This document shows, in pieces, positions 12,513 through 24,900 of a stretch of 64,000 nt of DNA. Each line of letters begins with the position of its first letter. Positions within the stretch are counted from its first letter, which is position 1. The stretch spans positions 10,132,501-10,196,500 of the forward strand of contig CM041101.1 in NCBI GenBank assembly GCA_023079485.1, in the 5' to 3' direction. A program made the translations under genes and the position numbers. This stretch comes from Archilochus colubris. Lineage: Eukaryota > Chordata > Aves > Apodiformes > Trochilidae. A model generated the notes under the pieces. The model was given only the letters and a program-made list of their open reading frames with translations, ran no database searches and was not told the DNA's origin.

Positions 12513-15500
12513 TCCATCACTGCAGGAATTTGCCCCACAGATGAAAGCATGGTGCATCTCTGCACCTCTGAAATAAACTCTGGTTCTGCTCTTCCACAGA
12601 AGGAATTTATTTGTATCAACATTTTGGGTTTGGTTTTTGGTTTTTTTTTTTGGAACATCTCCCTGGACACACCAAGAATGCTAATATTCTCCCTAACTTT
12701 CTCACTGCTGTCACAAAATCACAGGCTAGTCCATACATTGATTGGCTTTGAAAGTGAATTACAAAGGTTATTTTCAGAAAAAAACCAACTGAATGATGTT
12801 CTTTTATGTGCTTCTTGGAATTGAGCCTTCAGTAAGGGTAATAAAAGGATGAGGCATCAGATTTTTAAGCTATTCTATGCCAAAAAGCCTCCTCTGTTTT
12901 TCTCACAAAGTAGAGGGAAAGCCTGAAGCACATCCAACTCGAAAAAAACCAACAAAAAAGTATTTTTTACTATGCACGTAGAAAGGATGAAGCCAAAAGT
13001 TTACTGTTACATCCTGTACTACCTGCCTGATGGAAATTCCCAGTTAAGGAGACAGAATGAGCAGGAATGGATTGTAGAGAACTCCCCACAGACCTGTTTT
13101 AGATTTAAATTAGCTCCTTGTGGCCATCTCAGAGGTATTGCAATGGCTTTATAGAGAATACAGACAGAATTCCCTGCTCCCCACTTCTCTTACACTGGTG
13201 AAAGGAGGGAGAATAAAGCATCAGGGTTACCCACATGCCCCAATCAAGGGAGCTCATTTATCCTGACTACTGAATAATATGTCTTCAGAATAATCTCTGT
13301 TCTTTCATGGACATCATCATCATCTAGCAGTGAAAGGCAGACATGGCACAAGAGCTGCAGAGAGGGAGGATGAGGCAGGGCTGCTCCTTACCTTACCCTG
13401 GGGTAGGGGTGGGCTGTGCAGACTGCTGGCATCCAGGAATGACACTGCTTCCAGATGGATTCTGCATCCTGCAGAAGCCTTTTTTAATCCAGGGCATTAT
13501 GGAGTGGTTGCATGTGTGCTGTACAAACAACCTCTGTGAGCAGCTACATCCTCCACACATGGTTTTAATTGGGAATTTAATATATTTTTAATTTTAATCC
13601 CAGTCACATGTTTTGAGCTGTTACTTTTCTCTCCTCTGTGTGTGCACACAGATAACATTTCTATGTCTCCTGGGTGCCATGTTAGCCTCAGGCAACCAGC
13701 TCTGGGAGAGATCTGCCAGCCTGGAGAAATGACTCTGTTCTTGTTGGGAGCCAGGGCTGAACAGCATCTCCTTTCTTCCTTCCTTCCCTTCCCAAGGCTG
13801 CTGTTAGCACAGGGGCTTGGAGCCTGACCCTGCTTCAGCAAACCTGAGAGGACCCCCTGAAATTGCACTGACCAGAGCCTCACCCAGGAGCCTTCAGAAA
13901 CTGAGACATTTCCCCCCCTCCCCAGCAGAATGTCATTTGTTCAGGGGGGGATCCAAGGGAGGGTCACACATCAGTCCTCTGCTCACTCCTCATCCTTTTG
14001 TCACTATGTTTGGCTTTCAAACAGGGAGGATCCTGGATGCTGGGCCAGGCCACAGAGAACCTAAAGCAGGACCCTGCTGACCAGTGAGCCAACACAGCAT
14101 CCCTGCAGCAGGATGAGGCCCCAGCACACAGCCCGGGCTCGCCTTCCTGCAGACACAAAGCTCAGCAGGACAGCTCTGCCTCAGGTCAGGGTCTCAGACA
14201 CCCCTGCAGCCTTCCCAGGCTCTTTTCCCACTGCTGAGCTCTCACACAGCTCTCTGCAAAACACTAACTCAGTGGCATGACTGATGACAACTTCCTGCCA
14301 GAAACACCGACACCAAAAAATGGCTTTAGTGAAGGAAAAGTACCATTTGCAAAGGGGGTGCCTGAGCACTCTTAACAACTCGGGGCTGCTCTTTCTCCAA
14401 GCCAATACCTGGAGTTGGCCTCTTGATGGTGACCAAACCCCACAGCCACCCAGGCTGCTCCTTTTCTCCTCCCAGGTCCTGTGCTCTGTGTGCTCCCACC
14501 CCATCTCAGGAACCTTGCACAGGGGCTGAGCCTGGGCTTCCATTCCCCAGCTGCCAACTTCCTCCTAAACCACCCCTTGCTCTCTCCCACATCAAGCAGA
14601 ACAGCAGAACCATTGTAGGGTCAGCAATGCATGTGCTGCACTGCCCCACATGGGTCAGGGAAAAACAAAAAGGTCTCCAGTTCCCAATGAACCCCCAATG
14701 ACACGGGTAAGGAAGCACTGAAGGGAAGGAAGGGGGGGTCAGGACATTCAGCTCCCAGCTGTGCCACCCATCTTCTCTCTCCCCCTGAAGAATATACAAT
14801 TTTTCACTCTTGAAAACAAGAAGAGCATTTCCCAGAAAGGCTGCAATCAAACACTGATGTTTATCAAGCACTCTGAAACCCTGGAGCAGATAAAACCCTA
14901 CCAGGATCCACTCAGTCTGGCACAGCAGCGTGGGACACTGTAATACAAACCACAAATAACAGTAATGAACAAATTTCCCCAGAAAGATGAATATTAATTA
15001 GCACTTTCTTGCTGTCCTTGGAGCGCACAAAGAACCACCTCAACTCCCTAGTGCGGATCACAGGAGAAACCCCTCCCTCAGCTAATTTGCACTCAACCAG
15101 TTTCAAGTCTGAGCACCCAAAATCATAGGAATTCACACCAAAGTGCCCTGGGAGGTCTCAGCAGCCAAGCCCCAGCATGCAAACACTCATGAGAGGCATC
15201 TGCTCTGAAAAACTGCATGGGCATCAAGTCAGTCCTGGAAACACATAACCTGGCCAAGCCATTTGTTAGAGCAAACCCAGCTGTTCTAGCTGTAAAGATG
15301 CACAGCTCTTCAATCCAGACCTGGAGAAACTCCACTGCACACACATGGGCCACTTGCCTGTCCCAGCAGTGCCCTGGAGCCTCCCCTCAGGAACTCCACA
15401 CAACTTTGCATTCCTTGTGTTGGCACAACACCTGCGGGCCCCATGGCAAGCTGGTCTCTCAGGGCTGAGCTGCTGTGACCCTACAGCAGGCAAAAGTTGT

Positions 15501-18500
15501 CCATGCAGAGCTGAGACAGAGCAAGTGAGCTTGAGCAGGGCTGCAAACCCCATAACGCAGTCCAGGGCTCACCATGGAGCAGCAGCCAGAGCCATGACCA
15601 CAGCATCCAGGAAAGGGGCTTGGAGGGAGGATGATTTGACATGAGCCATCTGAGTCTGCTCCCTGGCAGCCAAACCGTGGGAGGGGAAGGAGCTGGATTC
15701 CCAGGGCAGGAAAGGAGCTCTGTGTTGGGTGTTCCAAGCTGCTTCCCAGGAGCATCATGCAGCCATCATCTGCTGCAGCTCAGAGAGCAAACTGCACACA
15801 CCCACTGGCACCACTCAGCTTTAGCCAGACATTCTTAAAAGCAGCTTCCAAGACAAAATATCTGTTCTCAGGTGGAGCCACTGCTCAACACAAAATCGTT
15901 TCTACACCAAATAGTGTTATTTAGGATAACAGACTAAGAAAACGGACTTAAAAGGGGAAAACAACTTTCTCCCACAGCACCTGGAGTTAAGATGGATTAG
16001 CTCCCAACTCCCTCTGGCTGCTCCATGGTGTGCAGTGCAAAGGGTAAAAGTATGAAGGAAAACAATCCAATATTCCTCATGCAAAATTCCTTCAGGTTTA
16101 GCAGCTGCACAAAGCTACTGACTCACGGCAGAGGATGAAGGCTCCCTAGACACAGTTTCTAATCTCAGAGTCAGAATAGAAAGACCTGGAGCTCCAGGGC
16201 CTGCCACCCTTGGGCAAAATCCTCTTGCTGAAAGCAAAGTGAGAATAACAGAAGAATTAAGCTACTTATTTCTTCCCTGGAGGTAGTGCTCAGAGAGCAG
16301 CCCTGCCATCCAAGTAACTCACTCAGGGTTTGTGTTGCTGCTCCAGGACCTAGGGCCTTGCAAAGGAGCCATCAGGCATCACTGCAATGCTCCAGCACAT
16401 GCTTGCTCCCCCTTCCCCAGGCTCAGTGGGGCAGGGATCAGTCAGCCCCATGCAGGATCAGACCATTCAACTAATTTAGGGTCTGATTGTCCCCTTTGGA
16501 GTCTCTCAGCCCAATGTCTCAGGTTCAGTTCTAAACAGAGCCTGTCTTTGCAGCACTGCTGGTGAGAGGAGAGGCCACAGCTCCTGTCCTCACCAGCCCT
16601 GTCATGTTATCTGGGGAGAAGTTGGTTAATTCCGGTAAGTACAGGGTTGTGCTGCAAATTGCTCACTGAATATTGCCCTTGAAACTGCTCTGTAATGATT
16701 AAATTTTCACTTCCTTCCCTAGGAGTTGCACAACATTGTTGGGCATTGTTCAGAGCTGCTGTGCTCCAAGCCAGGGACAGCTGCTCTCCTTTTCTTTCCC
16801 TTTCTTCTCAACCCTTCTGGTTGTGAGATTGTTGGGTTTTAGTTTTGTTTGTTTGTTTTACCACCACCAGCTTCCTAACAGTGAATGACTCTGAACACAA
16901 GTAGCCTTCCAACAAGATTACTCCTACTTTCTTCAGCTTTTGGCAAGGGGGAAAAAAAAAAATCCCATTTATACCAGTTAGGTCTAAGCCACTTACAAAG
17001 TCAGACCTGTCAAATAACATTTAATTAAAAGTATCTTTAGGGATGGAACAGCTCAATCAATGAAAAGCTTTCCCACTGAGAATATAAATAGCCCAGGCAC
17101 AGAATTCAACAGACTCACTTTGTGGTCAGGCTACACAGCCTGCATGCCCAGATGCAAGATGGATTTGTTTCAGGGCTTTTGTTGGCATGGGATTTTTTTT
17201 TCTCTAACAGGGAAGTGGCTTTGGATTCTGGAAGCTGGGCTGGCTTATCAAAGCAATACACAGCAGGACTGGAAGGAGAGGAAACTTGAGCTAGGGACAC
17301 TTGGGCAACAATCTGGAAATAAAATTGCTCTTAAAGCAGAACAGCTTCAAGAGTTAAATAAGAGCACTTATTTAACTTGAAGAAAATTGCTGCTGGTGGC
17401 TTTCTGACAGAGCCCTAACTTGTTCTTCAAGCAAAGCTGAAGTCTCCAAGGATTTTCTTGTTCTTTAAGACTGCTCCAGCCATTCCTCCACCAACTTCCT
17501 AAATACAGGGGGGATCCTTTCCAGTGCCTCCCTTGTTGCCATGAGCTCTTTCAGATCCTTTCCCAGGGGGGACACATCTGATGACAAAGGCAAAAGGCAC
17601 CTCAGGAGTAGTTAGAGCACAGGTAGCACAGCTCACTGGGGCTCCAGGCACCATCCCAGCCAGGCAGGGCCAGGGGCTGCCTCAGCTCCAGAACCAGCTC
17701 CTCATTAACCAGTTCCTCATTCAGTTGGGCCCTGGGGTAACCAGAGTGTTCATCTTCCCCCTCAAGAGAACCAGGGCCAAGGGGGGTCCTCAGGCTACAC
17801 AAGTCACAAACTTCACTGCCTTCAGCTGACCCAGTAGTGAACACCCAGCAGTGAACACTCTCTAACCCACAAACCCATGGCCAATGCACAAAGTTCCTTC
17901 GAGCCTGCTTGGCACAAATGCCCATACAGTGCAAAGTGTTTTGAGATAAAGGATGCAGAGGGACAGATCTCACCCCAGAAGCAGGAGGTCTGGCATAACT
18001 TGAGTCAGTGGAGTGCAAGTCAAACCAGGGAAAAAACAGTGTATCATCCCAGCCTGATTTACTTGTGCATACACAAGTCAAATTAACACCCTACAGACAA
18101 TTGTTTGTATTGCAGCAGCACCTAGAGGACAGAAGATGAAGATCAAACAGAGTCAGACACTGTAGAGGTTCAAGGAACATCCCTACCCATTTAACATCAG
18201 ACACCAAAGGGAGAAAGGAAACCAAACTTCTCTTCCTGCATCCCACAGGTGAGAAACAAGAATCCAAGAGGATGCCCAAGGTCCTGAGGAAAACTGCAGC
18301 AAAACAGGACACTGATTCCTAGGGCAAGGAGGGCCTGACCAGCAATGGTCCCTTCTCCCTGCTGTGGTGGAAACAAAATGTTCTGCTTGGCTCTGTGCTG
18401 GGATGACCACATTGCTCATGAATGCTGAAACTACAAGTGAGTTGGTCAAAATGTCCCAAACCAGATGGCAACAAACCCAACACCGCATGCTAAGCTATCA

Positions 18501-20929
18501 TACAATTATTTTTGCTTTTTGCTGAGGCCACCTATTATGCAGCACAGCAATTTTAGAAATGTTTGTCCTGTTTTTCACATCCTTCTGCCTAATGGAACTT
18601 GCCTAGGAATACATAAGAAAAATTCTTCTTTCAGTCTTTTAGAAATCTCTAAAGCAGGATTCTCAAGGGGAATAATTAAGTAAGTTCAAGTTTGATCCAT
18701 GGATTAAAAGAGCTAAAAATGTGTCACTCCCAGCTTCCTGGCAGTGCAGAACACCACTTTTTCACTGTGATGCCAAATAGCCCCCACTTCACAAACCTGC
18801 CCACCCAGGACAGACCACCCTCAGTCACAGCACTCACAACACTGTCACTTTCAAGAGGAAAACAGCTGTGGCAATTTGGGACACTGGAACAGGCAGGCAG
18901 GGGAATTCTGCCAGGCAGACAAACAGCAGGCAAAATAGCCTGCAAACTCAAACAGGTTAAAAATCATGTATTTTCTACATAGCTCCTGCTTACCTAACCA
19001 ATGCCATCTGCTCCAAGTATTTCCATAAGACAAACGTGTACAGGTAGCTATCACATTAGTTCAGAAGTATCTTTATCAAGTTCAATCCCTTCACCTGAGC
19101 CCTTTCCCAGCCTCCCAGAAGTTGTTAATCCCACTCTTCCTCTGCCATCCTTCTGGGAGCCAACAGCCCCTGAGGGGATCTGTAGCAAGGCACAAAGCTG
19201 TCCCCACACTGCTGCTCAAATCCAGCCCAGTACAGAGCCAGCAGTTGTCACCAGAAGGCTCATTCAGGTAAATTCCTTAAGAACACCAAAAATAACACTG
19301 CTGGTGGTGTCAATTTTCACCTCTGGAGCAGACACAATGAAATATTACCCCCTAGAAAGAAGATAAGTGTGTCTTTAAAGCAAGCAATACATAACTGCTT
19401 CTCCTATGGATGAACAGAAGGCAACACTGCTGTCAGCATTACAGCAAGTCCAGATTTAAAGTCTTGAAAGTTTACAAACTTTGGAAAGTGATCAGAACAT
19501 TTAATGGTGTTGTGATACATGCAAAACGAACAGGAGCCTTTTCAGAAGGAGTTTACCCCAGGGCTGGCCTTTCCTCTCAGTTTGTTCCCATCTCAGTTTT
19601 CCCAAAAGAGCAGGAGAAAGTTGCCTTCTCTAGAAGGATCCATGTTACTCCCAGAGTGTGCTAATTGCCCAATGCACATTCAGGTCAGGTACCCACTGTA
19701 GTGACATTAATGAGTGAGATGGGGACTCTTTATGACACAATCAAGACAAGTCAGTAAATATTCCAAAAGCCAACAGCTCTGCCAAAACCAGGGAGCACTG
19801 CAAAAGACCACAGAGCAAGGGAAGGGAACAGGAAGCACAGCCTGGGCTTTTATCTGAGTTTTTGTACCAGATTTATACATTTATGGTCTCACTGCAGCTT
19901 TATCCAGTGCTCTGAGATCAATAATGTCTCCGTGATGTCAATGCAATACACACTGATGGCTTTCCCAAAACACCCCTGTGCCTCACTTCCAGACTCAGAA
20001 ATCTCCAGAACAGCCTTTTTAAAAGCACAGGACCAAATCCAGCAGAGCTCTCTGGCCACCAGCACACTTGGCTCCAGCACAAGCTTGACAAAAACACTCC
20101 CAGGAACTAGGGACCATGGGAATCATTGGATGGGTTTGGTGCTTCCCAGGTGCTCAAGGTTAACCCCCCAGCACAAAAATGCAAGTGGGACTTTCCCCAC
20201 AGGAGTGGAACAAGACAGCTGCTGCAAGCAGGTGTTTTCACAGCTCCCACAGCCTGGATTCTGTCCACCAGAAGTCCTCAGAAGTTACACACAGCTGAGC
20301 TGAATGCACTTAAATTAGTACCAGATCAAAACCCCAGGCTCATGGAAGCTCAGCTCAAGTTTGTGGAGCATGATCACAGAGCTGTTGTCCTGATGAACCA
20401 ATACTCATTAAATGAGACAACCCACGAGCTACCTAACTGATTATTGCAAAGCATGTGAAGAGGTTTGATTCAAAGCTACTACATTGCATATACTCAAAGC
20501 ATTTTTTTTCTTTTGCCCTCCAGTCCAGATCCTGTATTACCTCCACTTCTGACTGCTGGAGGAGAAATAAACCACAGTAAGCATGAACACCACAAACAAC
20601 AACACTCCAAGCAATGGCACAAGGCCTCAAACTGATTCCAGCTTATTTTTTTAAACTAAATTCAAAGAACAGGCAAAACACAGTATTTTTCACCAACACC
20701 AGTCAGCCTGAAGCTATGTTTTGTTTTTTCCCCCAGCCTGGTGTGAATTTCTGTTGCACTCCATTTTAAAGCTGAGACTTCAAGTCTCTGCAGCTCAACC
20801 AAGAGCCTCCCTTGGAAATGCCCAGCACAGGCAAGGTTTCAGCATCAGCCTCCTTGACAGAAAGAGCTCATCGCTCCGGGCTAGTGCCAAGGAAAACCAC
20901 GTTTTCCCTCTCAGCAACCTCAGCACCCA

Positions 20930-21640
20930 CCGCTCTGTACACGAACCCCGAGCTGCCCCACGGAGGAAACACCTCGTCCTTCCCCTCCTCCTCCTCTCAC
21001 TCTCCTTTCCCTGGGTCCCCAGCCGTGCAACAGCTTCTCCCTTCCTACGGTTGAGCGCTCCCTCCCCTTCCCGGAAAACTCCCGCCCGCCGGCTCCGCTC
21101 CGCTCCCTCCTCCCGCCGCGGGCCCCGGGGCTCTGCGGGACGCGCGTTGCGGGCACAGCTCCGGAGCCACCCGGGGAGGCTCCGGGGCCAACCGGGTCCG
21201 GGTTCCCCCGCGGCCGAGCGCCCGCCCCGACCCCGCTCACCTCGAGTAAAGCCGGCGGGCAGCAGAGCCCGGGCTGTCCCCGCCGGGCAGGCTCGCCATG
21301 GGCCGGCCCCGCCGAGCCCCGCCGCCCGCCGCGGCTGCAGCCCCGCACCGGGCAGCGGAGTATGGCAGCGGCGGGAAGTGATGCACCGAGAGAAGAAACT
21401 CGCGGGCAAGGCCCCTCCTCCGGCTGATGTCAGCCCAAGGCGGGCAGTGGCCCTTCCTCCTCCGCTTGGCCGCCGGGAGCCGCGCTGCCGCCCGCCCCGG
21501 GGCTGCGGTGGGACGGGGGCAAAGCGGGGGACAGCCCGCGGGCATCGCCCTTCCCTCCGCTCCGACACGGGGCAGGGGAGCAGCGGAGCAGCCCTGGCAG
21601 CGGAGAGGGCCACGCGTGTCCGCTCTGCTTAACATCACAC
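20930..21640. promoter_or_regulatory. GPSM1: CpG island / promoter of GPSM1
   Basis: The base composition jumps to very GC-rich with dense CpG, unlike the flanks on both sides. GC-box type CCGCCC/CCCGCC strings occur, for example around 21,082 and 21,219, and a near-CRE TGATGTCA sits at 21,424. No clear TATA box is seen. The GPSM1 start codon and first donor lie within it on the minus strand. Long open frames here on both strands are a by-product of few AT-rich stop codons. Whether it also drives plus-strand transcription cannot be told from sequence. Confidence 0.85.
21241..21299 (-). CDS. GPSM1: GPSM1 (AGS3) first coding exon, partial gene
   Basis: Seen: the minus strand reads MASLPGGDSPGSAARRLYSR and runs straight into a consensus donor (TCGAG|GTGAGC, GT at 21,240-21,239) inside a CpG island. 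The exon ends in phase 2, so the last Arg codon is AG|G. Known: the long GPSM1 isoform starts with a short extension ending PAARRLYSR just before MEASCLELALEG, the start of the TPR array, so the match AARRLYSR at an exon end is specific. GPSM1 binds GDP-loaded G-alpha-i through C-terminal GoLoco motifs and partners such as the spindle machinery through its TPRs; none of those domains is in this window. Odd: the frame stays open upstream to 21,638 with other Met codons, so the true N-terminus is not fixed by sequence. The later exons must lie left of position 1. Alternative: none better. Confidence 0.85.
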
Positions 21641-21660
21641 TGCAGTGCCACCGCGCTTAC

Positions 21661-21760
21661 CTTCAGAGGTACCGCAGCAGGGAAGGAGGGAGCGAGGGGC
21701 AGGCACCAAACCTGCCCCGTAAGGACCAGGGGGGCTGCACCACTGCTGAGTGCTGACCCG
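21661..21760 (-). other. Possible alternative 5' exon of GPSM1 (donor at 21,660)
   Basis: On the minus strand the sequence ACCTCTGAAG is followed by GTAAGCGCGG, a near-perfect splice donor, at the edge of the CpG island and about 360 bases upstream of the coding first exon. A non-coding first exon here could splice to exon 2, where translation would start at the internal MEASCLEL methionine known from GPSM1 biology. The left (5') boundary is arbitrary because no transcription start can be seen. Confidence 0.3.
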
Positions 21761-21867
21761 CACCAGATGTAGCCACTTAATCCCCTAATGAGGAGCCTCC
21801 AACTCAGCCTGAGCCCTTTCATCCTCATCAGTTAAATGCCCGCGGCTGGAGGAAGCTGGGAAGAGAG

Positions 21868-21902
21868 CTGGACCTGGCACAGCTGGACCTGGCACAGCTG
21901 TG
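21868..21902 (+). repeat. Short 15-bp tandem repeat
   Basis: AGCTGGACCTGGCAC occurs twice in a row followed by a partial third unit (AGCTG), just outside the CpG island. Confidence 0.85.
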
Positions 21903-24900
21903 TCCACCTTGCACTCAGCAGAGGGATGCCACAAACAGCCTTAGCCACAGAGCAGCCTAGCTGCTGTCTTTGGAAGTGAGGGATTCAGCAGGAAAACAGA
22001 TGTTTCCTTCCAGCCTGCAGCAGTTTGCTGCCTGTAGCCCCTGTGTCCTGTAGAGCACTGGGGACTTTGCTGTTTATTGCCACCTGAGTGTCTCAAGGTG
22101 GATGCAGGACACCCTCGGATGCTGCATCCAGCTCACTCTGTTTTCCAAGGCTTGAGATACTCCTCCAGAAGTGAGCTGGCTGCTCAACAGAAGCCTGGCT
22201 GAAAATGAGTGCTACTTAGTCAGAAACACCACATTAAACATCATTAGTGTCACAGAAATTCTAAAGAGGAGCAATCATAGATTGTGCCTTTCAGTGCATT
22301 CTAGCTCTGCAGACAGAAGAACCCTGTGGTCACAGGGAATCCAGAGCCATACCTTATTTACTGGACTGTTCCTCCCTGGGGATTTGCATAAAAAAGCCCT
22401 CTCAAGAGCAAGTATGGATCCTGCTCAGGAAAGAGCATCCTCAGTAACACCCCACTACCAAACCACAGAAGCCTCTTTCCTTAGAGCTAATTGATTGGGC
22501 TTTTAAACCCCAAACAAAAACCCACAAACAAACCTGTAGCTGTGTCTTAGCTTAGGAACAATCTCAATTCTGCACTCAAACCACAGCAGAGAAAACAGAA
22601 ATCATCCTTCTGAGAGCTGCTAGGGCAGTGTGTTGGTGTCCCGGATACATGCCATACCACCCAAAAACAGGAGCCCCTCTGCACTCTCAAGTGACAGAAA
22701 CCCCACTGGAGGGGCTGCAGGCAAAGCTGTGGTTCAGGCTGGGACACTGTGCCTCACACCAGTCAGCATTTACCCAGGTTTGTGGTTTCACTGTGATCAA
22801 CAAACATCCTGACACAAACAGCTGCTCACAAGCAAGTGGAAACAAGCAGCTGTGCAGCCATAATAAAATATTTTGGTATTTCCAGGGGGTTGGTTTGTCC
22901 GTGCCCACCCTCCAGCCCCTCTTCAAGTCAAGAACACTGATGCAAAAGATGAAAAGCAGCTGGAGCTGCTGGCTACAGCCCTTGCCCAGCCTCAGGAGAC
23001 AGAGGGTGCTTTGCAGCTCCAGGCCCAGAGCCCTGGGTTAGCATTCAATGAATGTGGGCAGAGAGAATAACTGCCCTTTGGAGAAACAATGCTGGAAAGG
23101 GGAGCGAAAGAAAGGAGGGTGGAGGCCAGCTTCCAGTTTGGGCTCCAGCCAGATATTTCTGGTATTCCACAGAGCTCCAGGCAAACAGGTCACCCACGTG
23201 TTAATGACACAGGAGTCACTGGGCCACGGCCTGGGTGAGGCAGGAGGTCAGACTAAGATGAGCATAATGGTCCCCTTTGGCTTTAGAATTAATGAATTTG
23301 CAATGGATAATTTATCATCTGACAAACTCAGCTTCTTTTTCTTCTTGTTGAAGTGGCAAGTGGGTCACAATGGATTTGAATTCATTAGATGAAATAATTC
23401 AATTACTTTGCTGTGGGCTGAGTTTGGTTAACCCTACACATCCATCCCTACAAGTACTTGGACCTAAGTCCCAACTCAGATCCATTGCTCAGCTGAAAGG
23501 AAAAAGTCAAATTGCAAGAGTACAGAAGAAAAGGAACCTGAGTGCTTTAAAAATGTCACCAAGCCATCTGATGTAGCATGTCCATATTGAGTCATGGAGC
23601 AAGCAGAAAGACTCCAGATGAAGGTGACAAATGTGACACACAAAGGACTTGGACACTCCCTTTAAAACACAAAGATCTCTTTTAATTAGCAAGGAAGCTC
23701 TCCTGCAGCTCATGAAATGGATTGCTGGTGGCCTCTGCTGGGGCTTATGAGCAAAAAGAGCAATGCAATTCAGATTCTGGAAGCTGACAGCCCCCAGCAG
23801 AAGTTGCTGCTGAACTGACACTAGAATTGTAAATGTTTTCTGGTAACAGCTTTAATTAAACAGCCTCACCTTGTACTCTGTTTTTTTTTTTTTTTTTTTT
23901 TAACTGACAGGTTCTGAAAGTCCCTCCCTATCATCCAGCAAACTGGGAGTTTTTTAGTTTCCTTTCGAGGTAGCCTGCAAGGAGAAGCAAGCTGTGGTCT
24001 CTTGTTTCTGGGACTGAAGAACTGAATAGTTTTGCTTCTGCTCTTTTTGGTGTGAAAGCAGACACATCCTTGCCTATGGCCAGGTGCATCGATTTCTGCC
24101 TCTTTCCCATTGGGAGTTATTTAAAATTCCTAATTCTCAGCAATGTTGGCACAAAGATGAGTGTTTTGAAGTTAGGGAGTCCCTAAGCCAGTAAAATTTC
24201 ATCCTTTCCTCCAAACCCATCCCCATGTGTGCTCAGAACTGACCCAGCACAAGTTTTCTTGTGGCCTTTCATGGACCTGAATCAGAGAACAGATCCAAGT
24301 GAAAAGTGACCCAGGAATTGTTCCACTTGTGTGTACACAGGGGGATTTTTCAGCTCAATTCATTTCCCCCCCAGTTTGCTGGGCAGGTGTCTGTGTAGAT
24401 GTAGGCGTAGAGTTTGTGAGCAAAGGAGTTTGAATAAGCCTGAAACCAGTGTGAAGATAAGAGAAGAATTAGGGTAAGAGAGGAATTAGCCTTGTTAAAG
24501 AAAAAGGGAGTAATAGAAATGCCCCCGGAGGGTGTGCAGACTGGGGCCACACACAGCCTGCCTGAGCCTGGAAGCTTTGGCTTTGGGATTTTCATAAAAC
24601 ATAATTACAGGAGTTGCAACAAGAGTCTCCTCAGAACTGCTCAGAGCCATGCAGGAAACTCCTGAGCAGACAGGGATGGGTTTCAGCAGGATCCCTTAGA
24701 AATTCCTGTTATTTACAACATCTAAAGAACAAGGTTCAGTATCTTTCTTTGAGGAGGAGAACCCTGCATACATCTGGAAGATTTAGCAGGTCTACATAAA
24801 ACTGCTTTTTTCCATACAGCTTTTTTCAGGACCTGGAAAGGAATTACAGTTTCTGAGGGCTTTTGCAATCCTTCTTTCCATTGAATATGATCCTAGGGCT

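Larger units (their letters stand above)
1..21240 (-). other. GPSM1: Probable GPSM1 intron 1 (no exon recognised)
   Basis: This stretch lies downstream of the GPSM1 exon 1 donor on the minus strand. I looked for the expected second exon (start MEASCLELALEG and the first TPR, LSAIYSQLGNAYFYL) on the minus strand and did not find it, nor any other recognisable coding exon on either strand. Apart from the repeats listed separately, the DNA is ordinary intron-like sequence with scattered A-rich runs. Treating it as intron is an inference; a small unrelated non-coding gene inside it cannot be excluded. Confidence 0.6.

Noticed and set aside
1..21240. Search for GPSM1 exon 2 and later TPR exons
   Set aside because: No minus-strand match to MEASCLELALEG or the first TPR was found, so no further GPSM1 exon is annotated.
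20721..21632. A 303-codon plus-strand frame and 272-codon minus-strand frame over the CpG island
   Set aside because: GC-rich DNA lacks stop codons; the peptides are Arg/Pro/Ala-rich with no family match. Only the short GPSM1 exon on the minus strand is supported.
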